Shown: one piece after another, positions 1 through 7,718 of the stretch
Layout: each line of letters begins with the position of its first letter
Position numbering within the stretch: the first letter of the stretch is position 1
Source of the DNA: an uncultured Polaribacter sp.
GTDB lineage: Bacteria; Bacteroidota; Bacteroidia; Flavobacteriales; Flavobacteriaceae
Reading direction: 5' to 3'
DNA length: 9,984 bases
Assembly: GCA_913050305.1 (NCBI GenBank)
Contig: CAJXAS010000055.1
Span: 1 to 9,984 of the forward strand
Translations under genes and position numbers: made by a program
The notes under the pieces: model-generated
Seen by the model: only the letters and a program-made list of their open reading frames with translations
What the model was told of the DNA's origin: nothing
Databases searched by the model: none

Positions 1-185
1 ATGGAAATGATGATGAATCAAAAAAAATTAATTATTACAATTTAGGTGGAAGTTATACAAAGGGCCCGCAAAGATTTACCCTAAATTATGGAAGACAGCG
101 TGGTGGTCTTATATGTATTGGAGGAGTTTGTAGATTTGTTCCTGAAAGTACAGGTTTAACAGCCAACATTGTACTTTCCTTTTAA
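1..185 (+). CDS. C-terminal end of a probable outer-membrane protein (DUF6029-like), partial
   Basis: An open frame enters from the left edge (codons start at position 3) and ends at TAA 183-185, giving about 60 C-terminal residues. The sequence alternates polar and hydrophobic residues and ends in ...NIVLSF. A terminal phenylalanine after a beta-strand is the usual recognition end of an outer-membrane beta-barrel. The stretch YGRQRGGLICIGGVCRFVP, with two cysteines five residues apart, resembles from memory the conserved C-terminus of DUF6029-family proteins of Bacteroidota, whose function is unknown. That assignment is recall, not a search, so the family name is tentative. The ATG at position 1 is in another frame and is not the start; the real start lies outside the window. 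The gene is co-directional with the DUF5916-type gene 78 nt downstream, and no clear terminator hairpin was seen between them. Confidence 0.7.
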   Translation, partial: GNDDESKKINYYNLGGSYTKGPQRFTLNYGRQRGGLICIGGVCRFVPESTGLTANIVLSF

Positions 186-206
186 GCACTCTTCAAATAT
201 ACTTTC

Positions 207-242
207 TTGGTATAAAAATAAAGTTTTTTTTTATTACATTTA
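207..242 (+). promoter_or_regulatory. Weak candidate promoter before the DUF5916-type gene
   Basis: TACATTTA at 235-242 differs by one base from the Bacteroidota -7 consensus TAnnTTTG and lies 21 nt before the GTG start, a plausible position. The nearest upstream TTG, at 207-209, is 25 nt away, longer than the usual spacing of about 19-21 nt. Nine consecutive T residues (224-232) lie in the spacer. The gene could instead be read from a promoter upstream of the preceding gene. Confidence 0.22.
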
Positions 243-263
243 GATTCATAAAAATCAATCTTA

Positions 264-2459
264 GTGAAAAATATTCTATTATTTGTTGCTGTCCTTTTTG
301 CAATATGTGCTTTTTCCCAAACAACGAATAAGTCAGTATCTGTTAAATTTATTGATAATCCAATAACTTTAGATGCAGAGCTTAGCGAAGAAGTATGGAA
401 AAAAAGTAAAGGTGCTTCTGGTTTTTGGCAATATTTCCCTTTAGATACCGTACAAGCAAAACAACAAGCTACTATTAAATTTCTTTTTGATGATGACAAT
501 CTGTATGTTGGGATAAAAGTAAATTCATTGGCTAATGATTTTATAATTCCTTCGCTTAGAAGAGATTTTCGTGCCGGTGGCAGTGACAATATCACGTTAC
601 TTTTTGATACATTTAATGACGGTACAAATGCCTTTATTTTTGGCACAAACCCCTACGGAATAAAAAGAGAAATGCTGCTTTCTGGAGGGGGTTCTGAATT
701 AAGAGGATTTACAATGGCCTGGGATACTAAATGGAAATGCAAGACAGCCGTAAAAGAAGACCACTATATCGCTGAGATGATTATTCCTTTATCTGCTTTT
801 AAATATAGAGAAGGTGAGACAAAATGGAGGTTTAACAGTTACCAATTTGATACACAAGATAATGAAAGAAATACGTGGGTAAATATACCTCAAAATCAAT
901 TTATATTTAACTTAGCGTATATGGGTGAAATGATTTTTGAAAAGCCCTTAGGAAAATCTAAAACTCCTGTTTCTATAATACCATATGTAAATACAATTAC
1001 ATCCAAAGATTTTGAAAATGATATTTCACAAACAGATATAAAATTTGGCGGAGATGCAAAGTTTACCATTGGAAATAGCTTAAATTTAGATTTAACTATA
1101 AATCCAGATTTTTCTCAAGTAGAAGTAGACCAGCAAGTCACAAACCTTACTCGTTTTGAAATATCATTACCCGAAAGAAGACAGTTTTTCATTGAGAATA
1201 GTGATCTTTTTGCAGATTTTGGTAATAACAGAGATTCTAATCCTTTTTTCTCCAGAAGAATTGGTATTGCAAAAGATGCTAATAATAATACGATAGAGAA
1301 TAATATTATTGGAGGAGTAAGACTAAGTGGTAAAGTAAATAATAATTTAAGAGTTGGTCTATTAACAATGCAAACCGCCGAAGATATTAAAAATGAAATT
1401 CCTACTGTAAATAATACTGTTATTACGCTTCAGCAGAAAGTATTTAACAGATCTAATATTAGCATAATGTTTATTAATAAGCAGGCTACAAAAGAATATG
1501 ATTTTCTTGCAGACGAAGATAAATACAATAGAATTATTGGTTTAGATTATCGAATGGCATCTGAAGACAACACATGGGTAGGGAAATATTTCTTACATAA
1601 ATCTTTCTCTCCAGATATAAAAGATAAAAATTATTCTGCCGGATTTTCTACTCAGTATTTTGCTAGAGATTTTAATGTAAGATTAAGTGGTGTTTATGTT
1701 GGAGATAATTATGAGTCTGATTTAGGCTTTCTTAGAAGAACAGATATTTTTAAAATTACACCTAAAATAGAACGTACTTTTTGGCCAATGGAAAGTACAA
1801 TTCAGAAACATAGTTTTTCTGTAACTCCAATTTTTATTTGGAAACCAGATTTAAATTTTAAAAACTCTGATTATGCAGTAATCAGCAGATGGCAGGCAAA
1901 CTTTAAAAACACAGGAGAATTCACAGCAGAAATGTACAATCGTTTTACGTATCTTTTTAGTGCTTTTGACCCTACAGGAACAGAAGGGGCAATCGCTTTA
2001 CCGATAGACAGTAGTTATAAATATACAACGCTTAGTTTAGGGTACAGGTCAGATAAAAGAAAAACGTTTTCTTATCAAATAGAACCCTCTGTAGGGACTT
2101 TTTTTAACGGTAAAAAATATTCTTTTGAAGCTAATTTAGCATGGAGGATTCAACCTAAATTTTCAGGTTCTCTTCAGGTTAATTATGATAAAATAAATCT
2201 TCCAGATCCTTACCCAGATGCTTCTATTTGGTTAATTGGACCTAAAATAGATCTTACTTTTAACAAAAGTATCTTCTGGTCTACATTTATTCAATATAGC
2301 AGCCAGCAAAAAAACATAGGCCTTAACACAAGGTTACAATGGCGTTTTGCCCCACTTTCAGATCTTTTTATTGTGTACAATGACAACTACTTTTCTAATG
2401 ACCTTACCCCTAGGTTTAAATCACTGAATTTAAAATTAACCTATTGGTTAAATATTTAG
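264..2459 (+). CDS. Secreted CBM9-like / DUF5916 outer-membrane protein
   Basis: This 731-residue exported protein is of a kind common in Bacteroidota. Residues 1-19 form a signal peptide with a Lys near the start, a hydrophobic core and an AFSQ end typical of flavobacterial SPI sites. Residues about 25-225 look like a carbohydrate-binding family 9-type beta-sandwich (ITLDAELSEEVWKK; DDDNLYVGIKV; MIIPLSAFKY). From about 235 the DUF5916 region follows, with hallmark stretches LDLTINPDFSQVEVDQQ (275-291), LPERRQFFIENSDLF (302-316) and PFFSRRIG (327-334), then a long run of amphipathic strands expected to form an outer-membrane barrel ending LKLTYWLNI. Substrate and function are not known; sugar binding is inferred only from the N-terminal fold. 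The start is GTG at 264: an in-frame TAA at 249-251 leaves no upstream ATG, and the signal peptide begins right at this GTG. No Shine-Dalgarno is visible. Its stop lies 1 nt from the stop of the convergent protease gene. Confidence 0.9.
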   Translation: MKNILLFVAVLFAICAFSQTTNKSVSVKFIDNPITLDAELSEEVWKKSKGASGFWQYFPLDTVQAKQQATIKFLFDDDNLYVGIKVNSLANDFIIPSLRRDFRAGGSDNITLLFDTFNDGTNAFIFGTNPYGIKREMLLSGGGSELRGFTMAWDTKWKCKTAVKEDHYIAEMIIPLSAFKYREGETKWRFNSYQFDTQDNERNTWVNIPQNQFIFNLAYMGEMIFEKPLGKSKTPVSIIPYVNTITSKDFENDISQTDIKFGGDAKFTIGNSLNLDLTINPDFSQVEVDQQVTNLTRFEISLPERRQFFIENSDLFADFGNNRDSNPFFSRRIGIAKDANNNTIENNIIGGVRLSGKVNNNLRVGLLTMQTAEDIKNEIPTVNNTVITLQQKVFNRSNISIMFINKQATKEYDFLADEDKYNRIIGLDYRMASEDNTWVGKYFLHKSFSPDIKDKNYSAGFSTQYFARDFNVRLSGVYVGDNYESDLGFLRRTDIFKITPKIERTFWPMESTIQKHSFSVTPIFIWKPDLNFKNSDYAVISRWQANFKNTGEFTAEMYNRFTYLFSAFDPTGTEGAIALPIDSSYKYTTLSLGYRSDKRKTFSYQIEPSVGTFFNGKKYSFEANLAWRIQPKFSGSLQVNYDKINLPDPYPDASIWLIGPKIDLTFNKSIFWSTFIQYSSQQKNIGLNTRLQWRFAPLSDLFIVYNDNYFSNDLTPRFKSLNLKLTYWLNI
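2431..2451 (-). terminator. Possible terminator of the protease gene, inside the convergent CDS
   Basis: TTAACC (2436-2441), loop TATT, GGTTAA (2446-2451) is a perfect 6-bp inverted repeat. Read on the minus strand it begins 10 nt beyond the protease stop codon and is followed by TTTTAAATTC, a short U-rich tail. On the plus strand the hairpin precedes the DUF5916-type stop codon and is followed by a less clean T-rich run. The stem is short and mostly A-T, so it would be weak. Its placement at a tail-to-tail junction is the main support. Confidence 0.35.
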
Positions 2460-2460
2460 T

Positions 2461-5400
2461 TTATTTAATTATTAATTTTCTAGTAGTTTGCATTGCTCCA
2501 TTAATTACTTTCAATAAATAAATACCAGAAGAAGCTTCTTTAAAGAATATTCTTTCAGAGAAATCTACAACGGTATTGTAGTAATTTTTCTCATCAATTA
2601 ACCTTCCTCTTACGTCATATAATTGGACTGAGACTTTATCTGTGTTTACTAACGTCAAGTTTAGCGTAAATTCTCCTTTTGTTGGGTTTGGATATAAATT
2701 AAATCCCTCAAAAGCAACATCCTCAATAGAAGCTGTTGCATCTTCTACAATTATAGTATAATCTTCTACTTCCCCGTCAAAACTAAGCATACACGAGGTT
2801 GGATAAGTGATTAATGAAGACTGTGTATATCTAGAAGAAACTCTCATGATAACACTACCTATGTGAGCTGCTGCCGGAATAGTAATAGATAAAGGACTTA
2901 AATCTGAAGGACCACTTGCTGTATTTATTGCAAATCCTAAGTCATACTCTTCACCTGTATCATCAAAACTACAGTTTTTATTCCAATCTATCCAAGCTTT
3001 TACTTGCACGCCATAGTCACCATCTGTATTTACATGTGTAATTAAATCATAGCTTTCATTTAATTTTACAACTGTATTTATTTGGGTATAATCACCATAG
3101 CCGCTTCGTTTTTTAGAAGGGTTGTCTATTGTATTAAATTGTACTAATGTAGTACTTGTTAGCCACTCTGTATTTCCAGAAGAGACACAAATATTACAAG
3201 ATTCGGTAGTAAAATTATAAATATTAGAAAAAGAGCTTTCATTGCAATTGTTTTTTGCCTTTACCCTCCAATAATATAAAGTATTGCCTAGTAAACTCGA
3301 AGCAGTATACGAATTTGTAGTTACTTCCTCATTAGACACTACAGCAGTAAAAGCATTATCACTGGCAATTTGAACAATATAAGAGCTAGCGTTTACATCC
3401 TCTTGCCACTCTAATATCCCTCCCGATAAAGAAATTTCTGTTGCATCATTTAAAGGAGAGGTTAATACAACCGTCTCTAAATTTGAAGCAGTTACACCTA
3501 ATAAAATATCTATATTTTGATTTACACTTGTACTATTTCCTTGAATATTTATGGTGTAATCTTGGGGAGTTATTTCATTTAAATTAGAAACGGTCATTAC
3601 AACATTACCGTCACTATTAATAACTGTAGGACTAAAAACGATAACAGAACCAACAGGCTGTCCGGTCGTTACAAAAGACACATCTTCTGAAAAACCATTA
3701 ATAAAATCTAAATTCAGTGTATAACTTGCAGTTTGATCTAATGTATTACATGCAGACAAGTCTCCACTATTATTTCTTAGAATAAAAGAGGGCACTGTAG
3801 ATTGAATTTCAAAATTTACAGTATTTATATTATAAAAAATATTATCTACCGCTTCTATCATAATCCTAGCCTGTGTAGTAATATTATTGGGTACAATTAC
3901 AACCTCTGAACCATCATTTGTTGTGTTAGCACTTAATATTATCGGAAAAGTTAATCCGCCATCTTCAGATAATTTAATAGTTACATTCTGACAATTTATA
4001 GGTGCTATATCAGATGTTCCCTTACTCCAAGTAATCGTTTGAGAACTTCCTGCATCCCAAATTATTGGTGTATTTTGAGAAGTAACATTGAAAGCTTCCG
4101 TATCCGTAACGGTAATCTTTACATTAGCCCTTGCAGTATTTCCACCACCGGCATTATTATCTCTAACTAAAAAAGAAAAATTTAAATCTCTAGGAACAGA
4201 AGGCAAAACCTCCCAAGTAGAAGAAATATTACCACCAATAATAGTTGACAAATCTGGCATATATCTATCTGGTGAAGATTTAGACCGCAATGATCTAAAC
4301 ATTGGCCCTTCAGTATTTGTTGATAAAGGAGACATTGTTGCAACTTCCGCATCTACCTGCTCCCAATTATAAGTTAAACTACTCGTTCCATCTGCATCGG
4401 TTGCAGCACCCCTTAAAACAAAAGGGGTAGATTTTGGAATATAAAAATCACCACCACCATCGGCGGTAGGAGCTTCGTTACTTGTGTCAAATAATACAGC
4501 ACAAGTAGCAGAAGATTGTATAGTATTCCACATCTCTGTAATACTTACTGCATGAAAGTGATCATCACTATTATTTTGAACATTTGGTGCACAAATACCT
4601 GCATACCCCATAATTGTTGAGGCACTCCCTGGTTCTACTGCTGTGCTATTATTTCTATTACAAGCATTATTTTGTGTATGATTTGCACCAAACTGATGCC
4701 CCATTTCATGGGAAACATAGTCAATATCATAAGGATCTCCCACAGGGGTGGCAATTCCTGTTACACCATTAGCTTTTTGACCAGTTATACAAACTACTCC
4801 CAAGCCTGCTAAACCAGATCCACCTACACTAAAAATATGACCAATATCATAGTTCTCATCTCCAATGGAAGCGTCACAAATACTCTGAACCTCGTTTATC
4901 ATAATATCAGCGCTACCGTCAGAAATATTATCATTATCTGCATCTAAAAAAATGATTTCTTCGTTATTGGCAACTAACTCCATATGCACCCCTAAATCTT
5001 TTTCAAAAACACCATTTATTCTTGTCATTGAAGTGTTTATTGCAGATAGTACTGCTGCTTTTTTAACTACCTCTGTTGCTGTACTAGGAACACCTTGGCG
5101 AGTTAAATGAAATTGTGCATATTCTCCGGAACAAACGATTGCTAAACGAAAAGTTCTTAACATCCCGTCATTTGCATTCTGAGAAAAATTTTGTTGACTA
5201 ATTATAGCATTTGAAGCCTCTTCAACCTCACACTTAAAATCGCTATTTTTTTTCACCAAACTACTCCTGTTATAAACAATATAATCGTTATTATCTTTAG
5301 AATAAGGATCGATATAGATTGTACTTTCATTTCCAGAAAATATAATTGCATGCAATCCATCTGAACCAATACTTATTTTAGCTACAGCCGTAGGATCATC

Positions 5401-5739
5401 GATCCCTTGAGCGGCATATGATTTTATTGTTGGAAATTTTTTTGCTAATTCAATATTAAAATTTGAGGATTCTTTAATCCTAAATTCAGAAAAAGTACCA
5501 TTTGTATTCGGCAAAGTAATTCTTTGTTCTGATGTTTTATTATCTAAATAATTTTGAAAATTAAATAAATCCAAGGAAGTTAATTTATATGCTTTAGGAA
5601 AATTTTTTCTTTTGTGAAGCTCTTTTTTTTGAGAATAAATATTGTTTTCTGTTTTTTTCCAGAAATCTTGAGCAGTAATTATATTGCTTATAAAAAGAGT
5701 AATTAATAAAATAAAAATAAATTTTTTTTTGAATTTCAA
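2461..5739 (-). CDS. T9SS-secreted reprolysin-like zinc metalloprotease, multidomain
   Basis: This 1092-residue secreted peptidase probably degrades extracellular protein. Residues 1-24 are a signal peptide (KKK, hydrophobic core, ITAQ), and about 25-195 a propeptide-like region. The catalytic domain runs from about 196 to 415. It carries the metzincin zinc motif HEMGHQFGANH (344-354; zinc ligands H344, H348, H354, catalytic E345) and a Met-turn at STIMGYA (M377), as in reprolysin/M12B-type enzymes. Next come PKD/cadherin-like and Ig-like beta segments (about 421-750), a fibronectin III-like domain (about 757-846), a GEVED domain with GEVEDY at 989-994, and a type A T9SS sorting domain (about 1012-1092: NLYPNPTKGEF, YDVRGRLI, GIYLLKV). 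The tail implies export through the outer membrane, with release or surface attachment. The start is TTG at 5739: an in-frame TAA lies seven codons upstream, and the first internal Met is residue 193. Nine A residues occupy codons 4-6. Confidence 0.95.
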   Translation of the reverse strand: MKFKKKFIFILLITLFISNIITAQDFWKKTENNIYSQKKELHKRKNFPKAYKLTSLDLFNFQNYLDNKTSEQRITLPNTNGTFSEFRIKESSNFNIELAKKFPTIKSYAAQGIDDPTAVAKISIGSDGLHAIIFSGNESTIYIDPYSKDNNDYIVYNRSSLVKKNSDFKCEVEEASNAIISQQNFSQNANDGMLRTFRLAIVCSGEYAQFHLTRQGVPSTATEVVKKAAVLSAINTSMTRINGVFEKDLGVHMELVANNEEIIFLDADNDNISDGSADIMINEVQSICDASIGDENYDIGHIFSVGGSGLAGLGVVCITGQKANGVTGIATPVGDPYDIDYVSHEMGHQFGANHTQNNACNRNNSTAVEPGSASTIMGYAGICAPNVQNNSDDHFHAVSITEMWNTIQSSATCAVLFDTSNEAPTADGGGDFYIPKSTPFVLRGAATDADGTSSLTYNWEQVDAEVATMSPLSTNTEGPMFRSLRSKSSPDRYMPDLSTIIGGNISSTWEVLPSVPRDLNFSFLVRDNNAGGGNTARANVKITVTDTEAFNVTSQNTPIIWDAGSSQTITWSKGTSDIAPINCQNVTIKLSEDGGLTFPIILSANTTNDGSEVVIVPNNITTQARIMIEAVDNIFYNINTVNFEIQSTVPSFILRNNSGDLSACNTLDQTASYTLNLDFINGFSEDVSFVTTGQPVGSVIVFSPTVINSDGNVVMTVSNLNEITPQDYTINIQGNSTSVNQNIDILLGVTASNLETVVLTSPLNDATEISLSGGILEWQEDVNASSYIVQIASDNAFTAVVSNEEVTTNSYTASSLLGNTLYYWRVKAKNNCNESSFSNIYNFTTESCNICVSSGNTEWLTSTTLVQFNTIDNPSKKRSGYGDYTQINTVVKLNESYDLITHVNTDGDYGVQVKAWIDWNKNCSFDDTGEEYDLGFAINTASGPSDLSPLSITIPAAAHIGSVIMRVSSRYTQSSLITYPTSCMLSFDGEVEDYTIIVEDATASIEDVAFEGFNLYPNPTKGEFTLNLTLVNTDKVSVQLYDVRGRLIDEKNYYNTVVDFSERIFFKEASSGIYLLKVINGAMQTTRKLIIK

Positions 5740-5772
5740 AGGGGACGATTTTTAAATTAAAGACACATTACC

Positions 5773-5802
5773 TTCCAAATATAATGAAAAATTATACCTT
5801 TG
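5773..5802 (+). promoter_or_regulatory. lipB promoter (-33-like TTC and -7 TACCTTTG)
   Basis: TACCTTTG at 5795-5802 matches the Bacteroidota -7 consensus TAnnTTTG exactly. A TTC at 5773-5775, one base from the -33 TTG, lies 19 nt upstream, the expected spacing. Transcription would begin only a few bases before ATG 5811, giving a near-leaderless mRNA. This argues against the upstream in-frame ATG at 5784, which would lie before the transcription start. The element interleaves with the divergent protease -7 box. Confidence 0.5.
5776..5783 (-). promoter_or_regulatory. -7 box of the protease promoter
   Basis: On the minus strand this reads TATATTTG, a perfect match to the Bacteroidota -7 element TAnnTTTG, 36 nt before the TTG start codon. 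Initiation a few bases downstream would give a leader of roughly 30 nt. No good TTG -33 element is seen at the expected distance (around 5803-5806), so strength may depend on an activator or be low. Confidence 0.45.
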
Positions 5803-5810
5803 TTTTAATT

Positions 5811-6518
5811 ATGAATAAAAATATACTGTTAAAAGATTTAGCTAAAAAAGATTACAAGGAAACTTGGGATTATCAAACTTCACTGTTGCAGGAAATTGTA
5901 GATGTAAAAATTGCTAACCGAAGAAAGAACCTCAGTATAGAAACAGATAATCATCTTTTATTTGTTGAGCATCCACATGTATATACTTTGGGTAAAAGTG
6001 GTGATTTAAGCAACCTATTACTAAACGAAAAGCAACTCGAAGAAAAAGGGGCTACTTTTTATAAGATAAATCGTGGTGGTGATATTACTTACCACGGTCC
6101 TGGTCAGATTGTTGGGTATCCAATTTTAGATTTAGAAAATTTCTTTACAGATATTCACAAATACTTGCGGTTACTCGAGGAGTCTATAATTTTAACCATT
6201 GCAGAATACGGTTTAAAAGGTGAGAGAAGTGGCGGAGAAACGGGTGTTTGGCTAGATGTTGGCACTCCTTTTGCTCGCAAGATTTGCGCCTTAGGCATAC
6301 GCTCTTCAAGGTGGGTAACAATGCATGGTTTTGCTTTAAACGTAAACACTAATTTAGGCTACTTCGACCACATTATTCCGTGTGGTATTCGAGGAAAAGC
6401 GGTAGCATCTATGGAAGCTGAATTGGGCAAAACGCTAGATTTAGAAGAAGTAAAGGGGAAGATTTTAAAACATTTTAAAGTGCTTTTTGAGGTTGAAGAG
6501 TTTGTGATTAATAGTTAA
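5811..6518 (+). CDS. lipB: Lipoyl(octanoyl) transferase LipB
   Basis: LipB transfers the octanoyl group from octanoyl-acyl carrier protein to the lipoyl-domain lysine of 2-oxoacid dehydrogenase E2 subunits and glycine cleavage H protein, in the cytoplasm. LipA then inserts sulfur; lipA is not in this window. The 235-residue product carries the family signatures: EHPHVYTLGKSG (53-64), the substrate-pocket segment RGGDITYHGPGQIVGYP (88-104), the catalytic lysine K157 in ARKICALGIR, MHGFALNVN (171-179), and the catalytic cysteine C191 in IIPCGIRGK. Length is normal for the family. The open frame extends to an ATG at 5784, but I chose ATG 5811 (MNKNILLKDLAKKDY) because a -7 box lies between the two and because, from memory, flavobacterial LipB proteins begin this way. 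It converges on the NA37-type gene with a 24-nt gap. Confidence 0.97.
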   Translation: MNKNILLKDLAKKDYKETWDYQTSLLQEIVDVKIANRRKNLSIETDNHLLFVEHPHVYTLGKSGDLSNLLLNEKQLEEKGATFYKINRGGDITYHGPGQIVGYPILDLENFFTDIHKYLRLLEESIILTIAEYGLKGERSGGETGVWLDVGTPFARKICALGIRSSRWVTMHGFALNVNTNLGYFDHIIPCGIRGKAVASMEAELGKTLDLEEVKGKILKHFKVLFEVEEFVINS

Positions 6519-6542
6519 TAAAAAAATAAACTAAAATCTAAA

Positions 6543-7595
6543 TTACTTTTCTTCGTTAAAATATACTTTATAAAACTTCATTTTTTTCTCTTCATCATAC
6601 CCTCTCTCCAAATATTCTGAAGCTGCTTCTGGTGCGTCTACATCTAATTTAATACTAATATTGGTATCTAATTTTATTTCTGTTTTCAGTTTGTTTTTTT
6701 CTTTCTTTAGCACCACTCCAGAAACATCAAAATTATTTCTAATTAAAACATCATTTAAAGTTTCGAAGTGTTTTTTATACTCATCAAACTGTTCTTTATG
6801 TTTTTCTTCCTCAAAAACTTCATCCTTAAAAGTAGCATAATCTACAGATTCGTTTTCTTTAAAATAATCTACTGTATTTGCAAGAAAATTACCTTGTTGC
6901 TGCATTCCTAATTCTGGTTTAATAACCTCTTCAGAAAATTCTTTACACATTTCTAAGTAACTCTGCGTATGTGAATTATGGTCATCTGCAAGCTTTACCC
7001 CTAAGAAATACTTACTCCAATATTGTGCGTCATAATTATTATTATCTACAGATAAGACAACGGTACCTTCTGTGTCTGATGTATTTAAAATCAAACAACC
7101 CTTGTCTATTTTTTTTGTTGAAATTCCTTTTTGAACCACCACATCAAAACTTTGATTGTCGTCTAAATACGTTTGAAAAAAATCAACTTTATTCTCAATT
7201 TTAAAAATACCAATGGCCTCTGTTAAGACGTCTTTATATTCTATACCTTCAATAAATACAATTAGTACATCTCCTGTTTTTATTTGTGCAGAATTAGATT
7301 GTTCAAATAAATGGTTTACAATGTTTTTAGAGTACTCAACAAAGGAACTTTCTTCTTTAAAAATTTCTGAGGTATAATTATTTAGCTCGTTTAATCGGAC
7401 GTCTGCATGATGAGAAAAACGATAACTCTGCGTTAAAGCACCAAATGGTTTTAGTAAAAAATTCTTCATTAAATCGTAACTTTCTTGATCAAAACGAATT
7501 AACTCATCTGAAAAAACATTTTGCCCGCTGTTAAATTTATTAGCTACTTTATGAAGAATACATTTGGTAATTTCTGCGCGTGTTTTTTTGATCAT
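6543..7595 (-). CDS. Nucleoid-associated protein, NA37/YejK (NdpA) family
   Basis: This 350-residue cytoplasmic protein resembles the 37-kDa nucleoid-associated family (E. coli YejK, about 335 residues), which co-purifies with nucleoids; its exact role is poorly defined. Matching features are the N-terminus (ITKCILHKVANK), the segment FLLKPFGALTQSYRFSHHAD in the first 70 residues, and the central beta-rich stretch TGDVLIVFIEGIEYKDVLTEAIGIFKIE. The C-terminal half is rich in Glu and Lys and ends with strands LKTEIKLDTNISIKLD. No signal peptide or membrane segment is seen. ATG 7593-7595 is the only sensible start and sits 2 nt after a 12-bp perfect palindrome. The gene lies 123 nt downstream of rnhB on the same strand; co-transcription is possible, since no convincing terminator or promoter was found between them. 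Family assignment is from sequence recall; DNA binding in this lineage is inference. Confidence 0.85.
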   Translation of the reverse strand: MIKKTRAEITKCILHKVANKFNSGQNVFSDELIRFDQESYDLMKNFLLKPFGALTQSYRFSHHADVRLNELNNYTSEIFKEESSFVEYSKNIVNHLFEQSNSAQIKTGDVLIVFIEGIEYKDVLTEAIGIFKIENKVDFFQTYLDDNQSFDVVVQKGISTKKIDKGCLILNTSDTEGTVVLSVDNNNYDAQYWSKYFLGVKLADDHNSHTQSYLEMCKEFSEEVIKPELGMQQQGNFLANTVDYFKENESVDYATFKDEVFEEEKHKEQFDEYKKHFETLNDVLIRNNFDVSGVVLKKEKNKLKTEIKLDTNISIKLDVDAPEAASEYLERGYDEEKKMKFYKVYFNEEK

Positions 7596-7718
7596 CGTCT
7601 AAATTTAGAACGTAAAAATAGAAAAAGTTTATGTATGATTTAAATATAAATGAGGATTCTATTTAAATAAAATTCAAATGGGTTTGCACAAGTTGTAACT
7701 GAAAAAATACTTTTAAAC

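Noticed and set aside
182..646. Minus-strand open frame of 154 codons
   Set aside because: It lies antisense to the signal peptide and CBM9-like part of the 264-2459 gene; its translation shows no recognisable domain, and the plus-strand frame has clear family motifs.
4088..4372. Plus-strand open frame of 94 codons
   Set aside because: It is antisense within the protease coding region and has no family features; it is a shadow of the real frame.
5757..5768. Three-codon upstream frame (ATG TGT CTT TAA) in the protease leader, with GGAAGG just before it
   Set aside because: Probable transcription start is at or just before this ATG, so the GGAAGG would hardly be transcribed. A frame this short arises easily by chance.
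6155..6349. Minus-strand open frame of 64 codons
   Set aside because: Antisense to the most conserved part of lipB; a shadow.
6512..6533. Inverted repeat TAGTT / AACTA between lipB and the NA37-type gene, as a shared terminator
   Set aside because: The stem is only 5 bp, with one G-C pair and a 12-nt loop, and no T run follows on either strand in the right place.
6971..7204. Plus-strand open frame of 77 codons
   Set aside because: Antisense to the NA37-family gene with no recognisable features.
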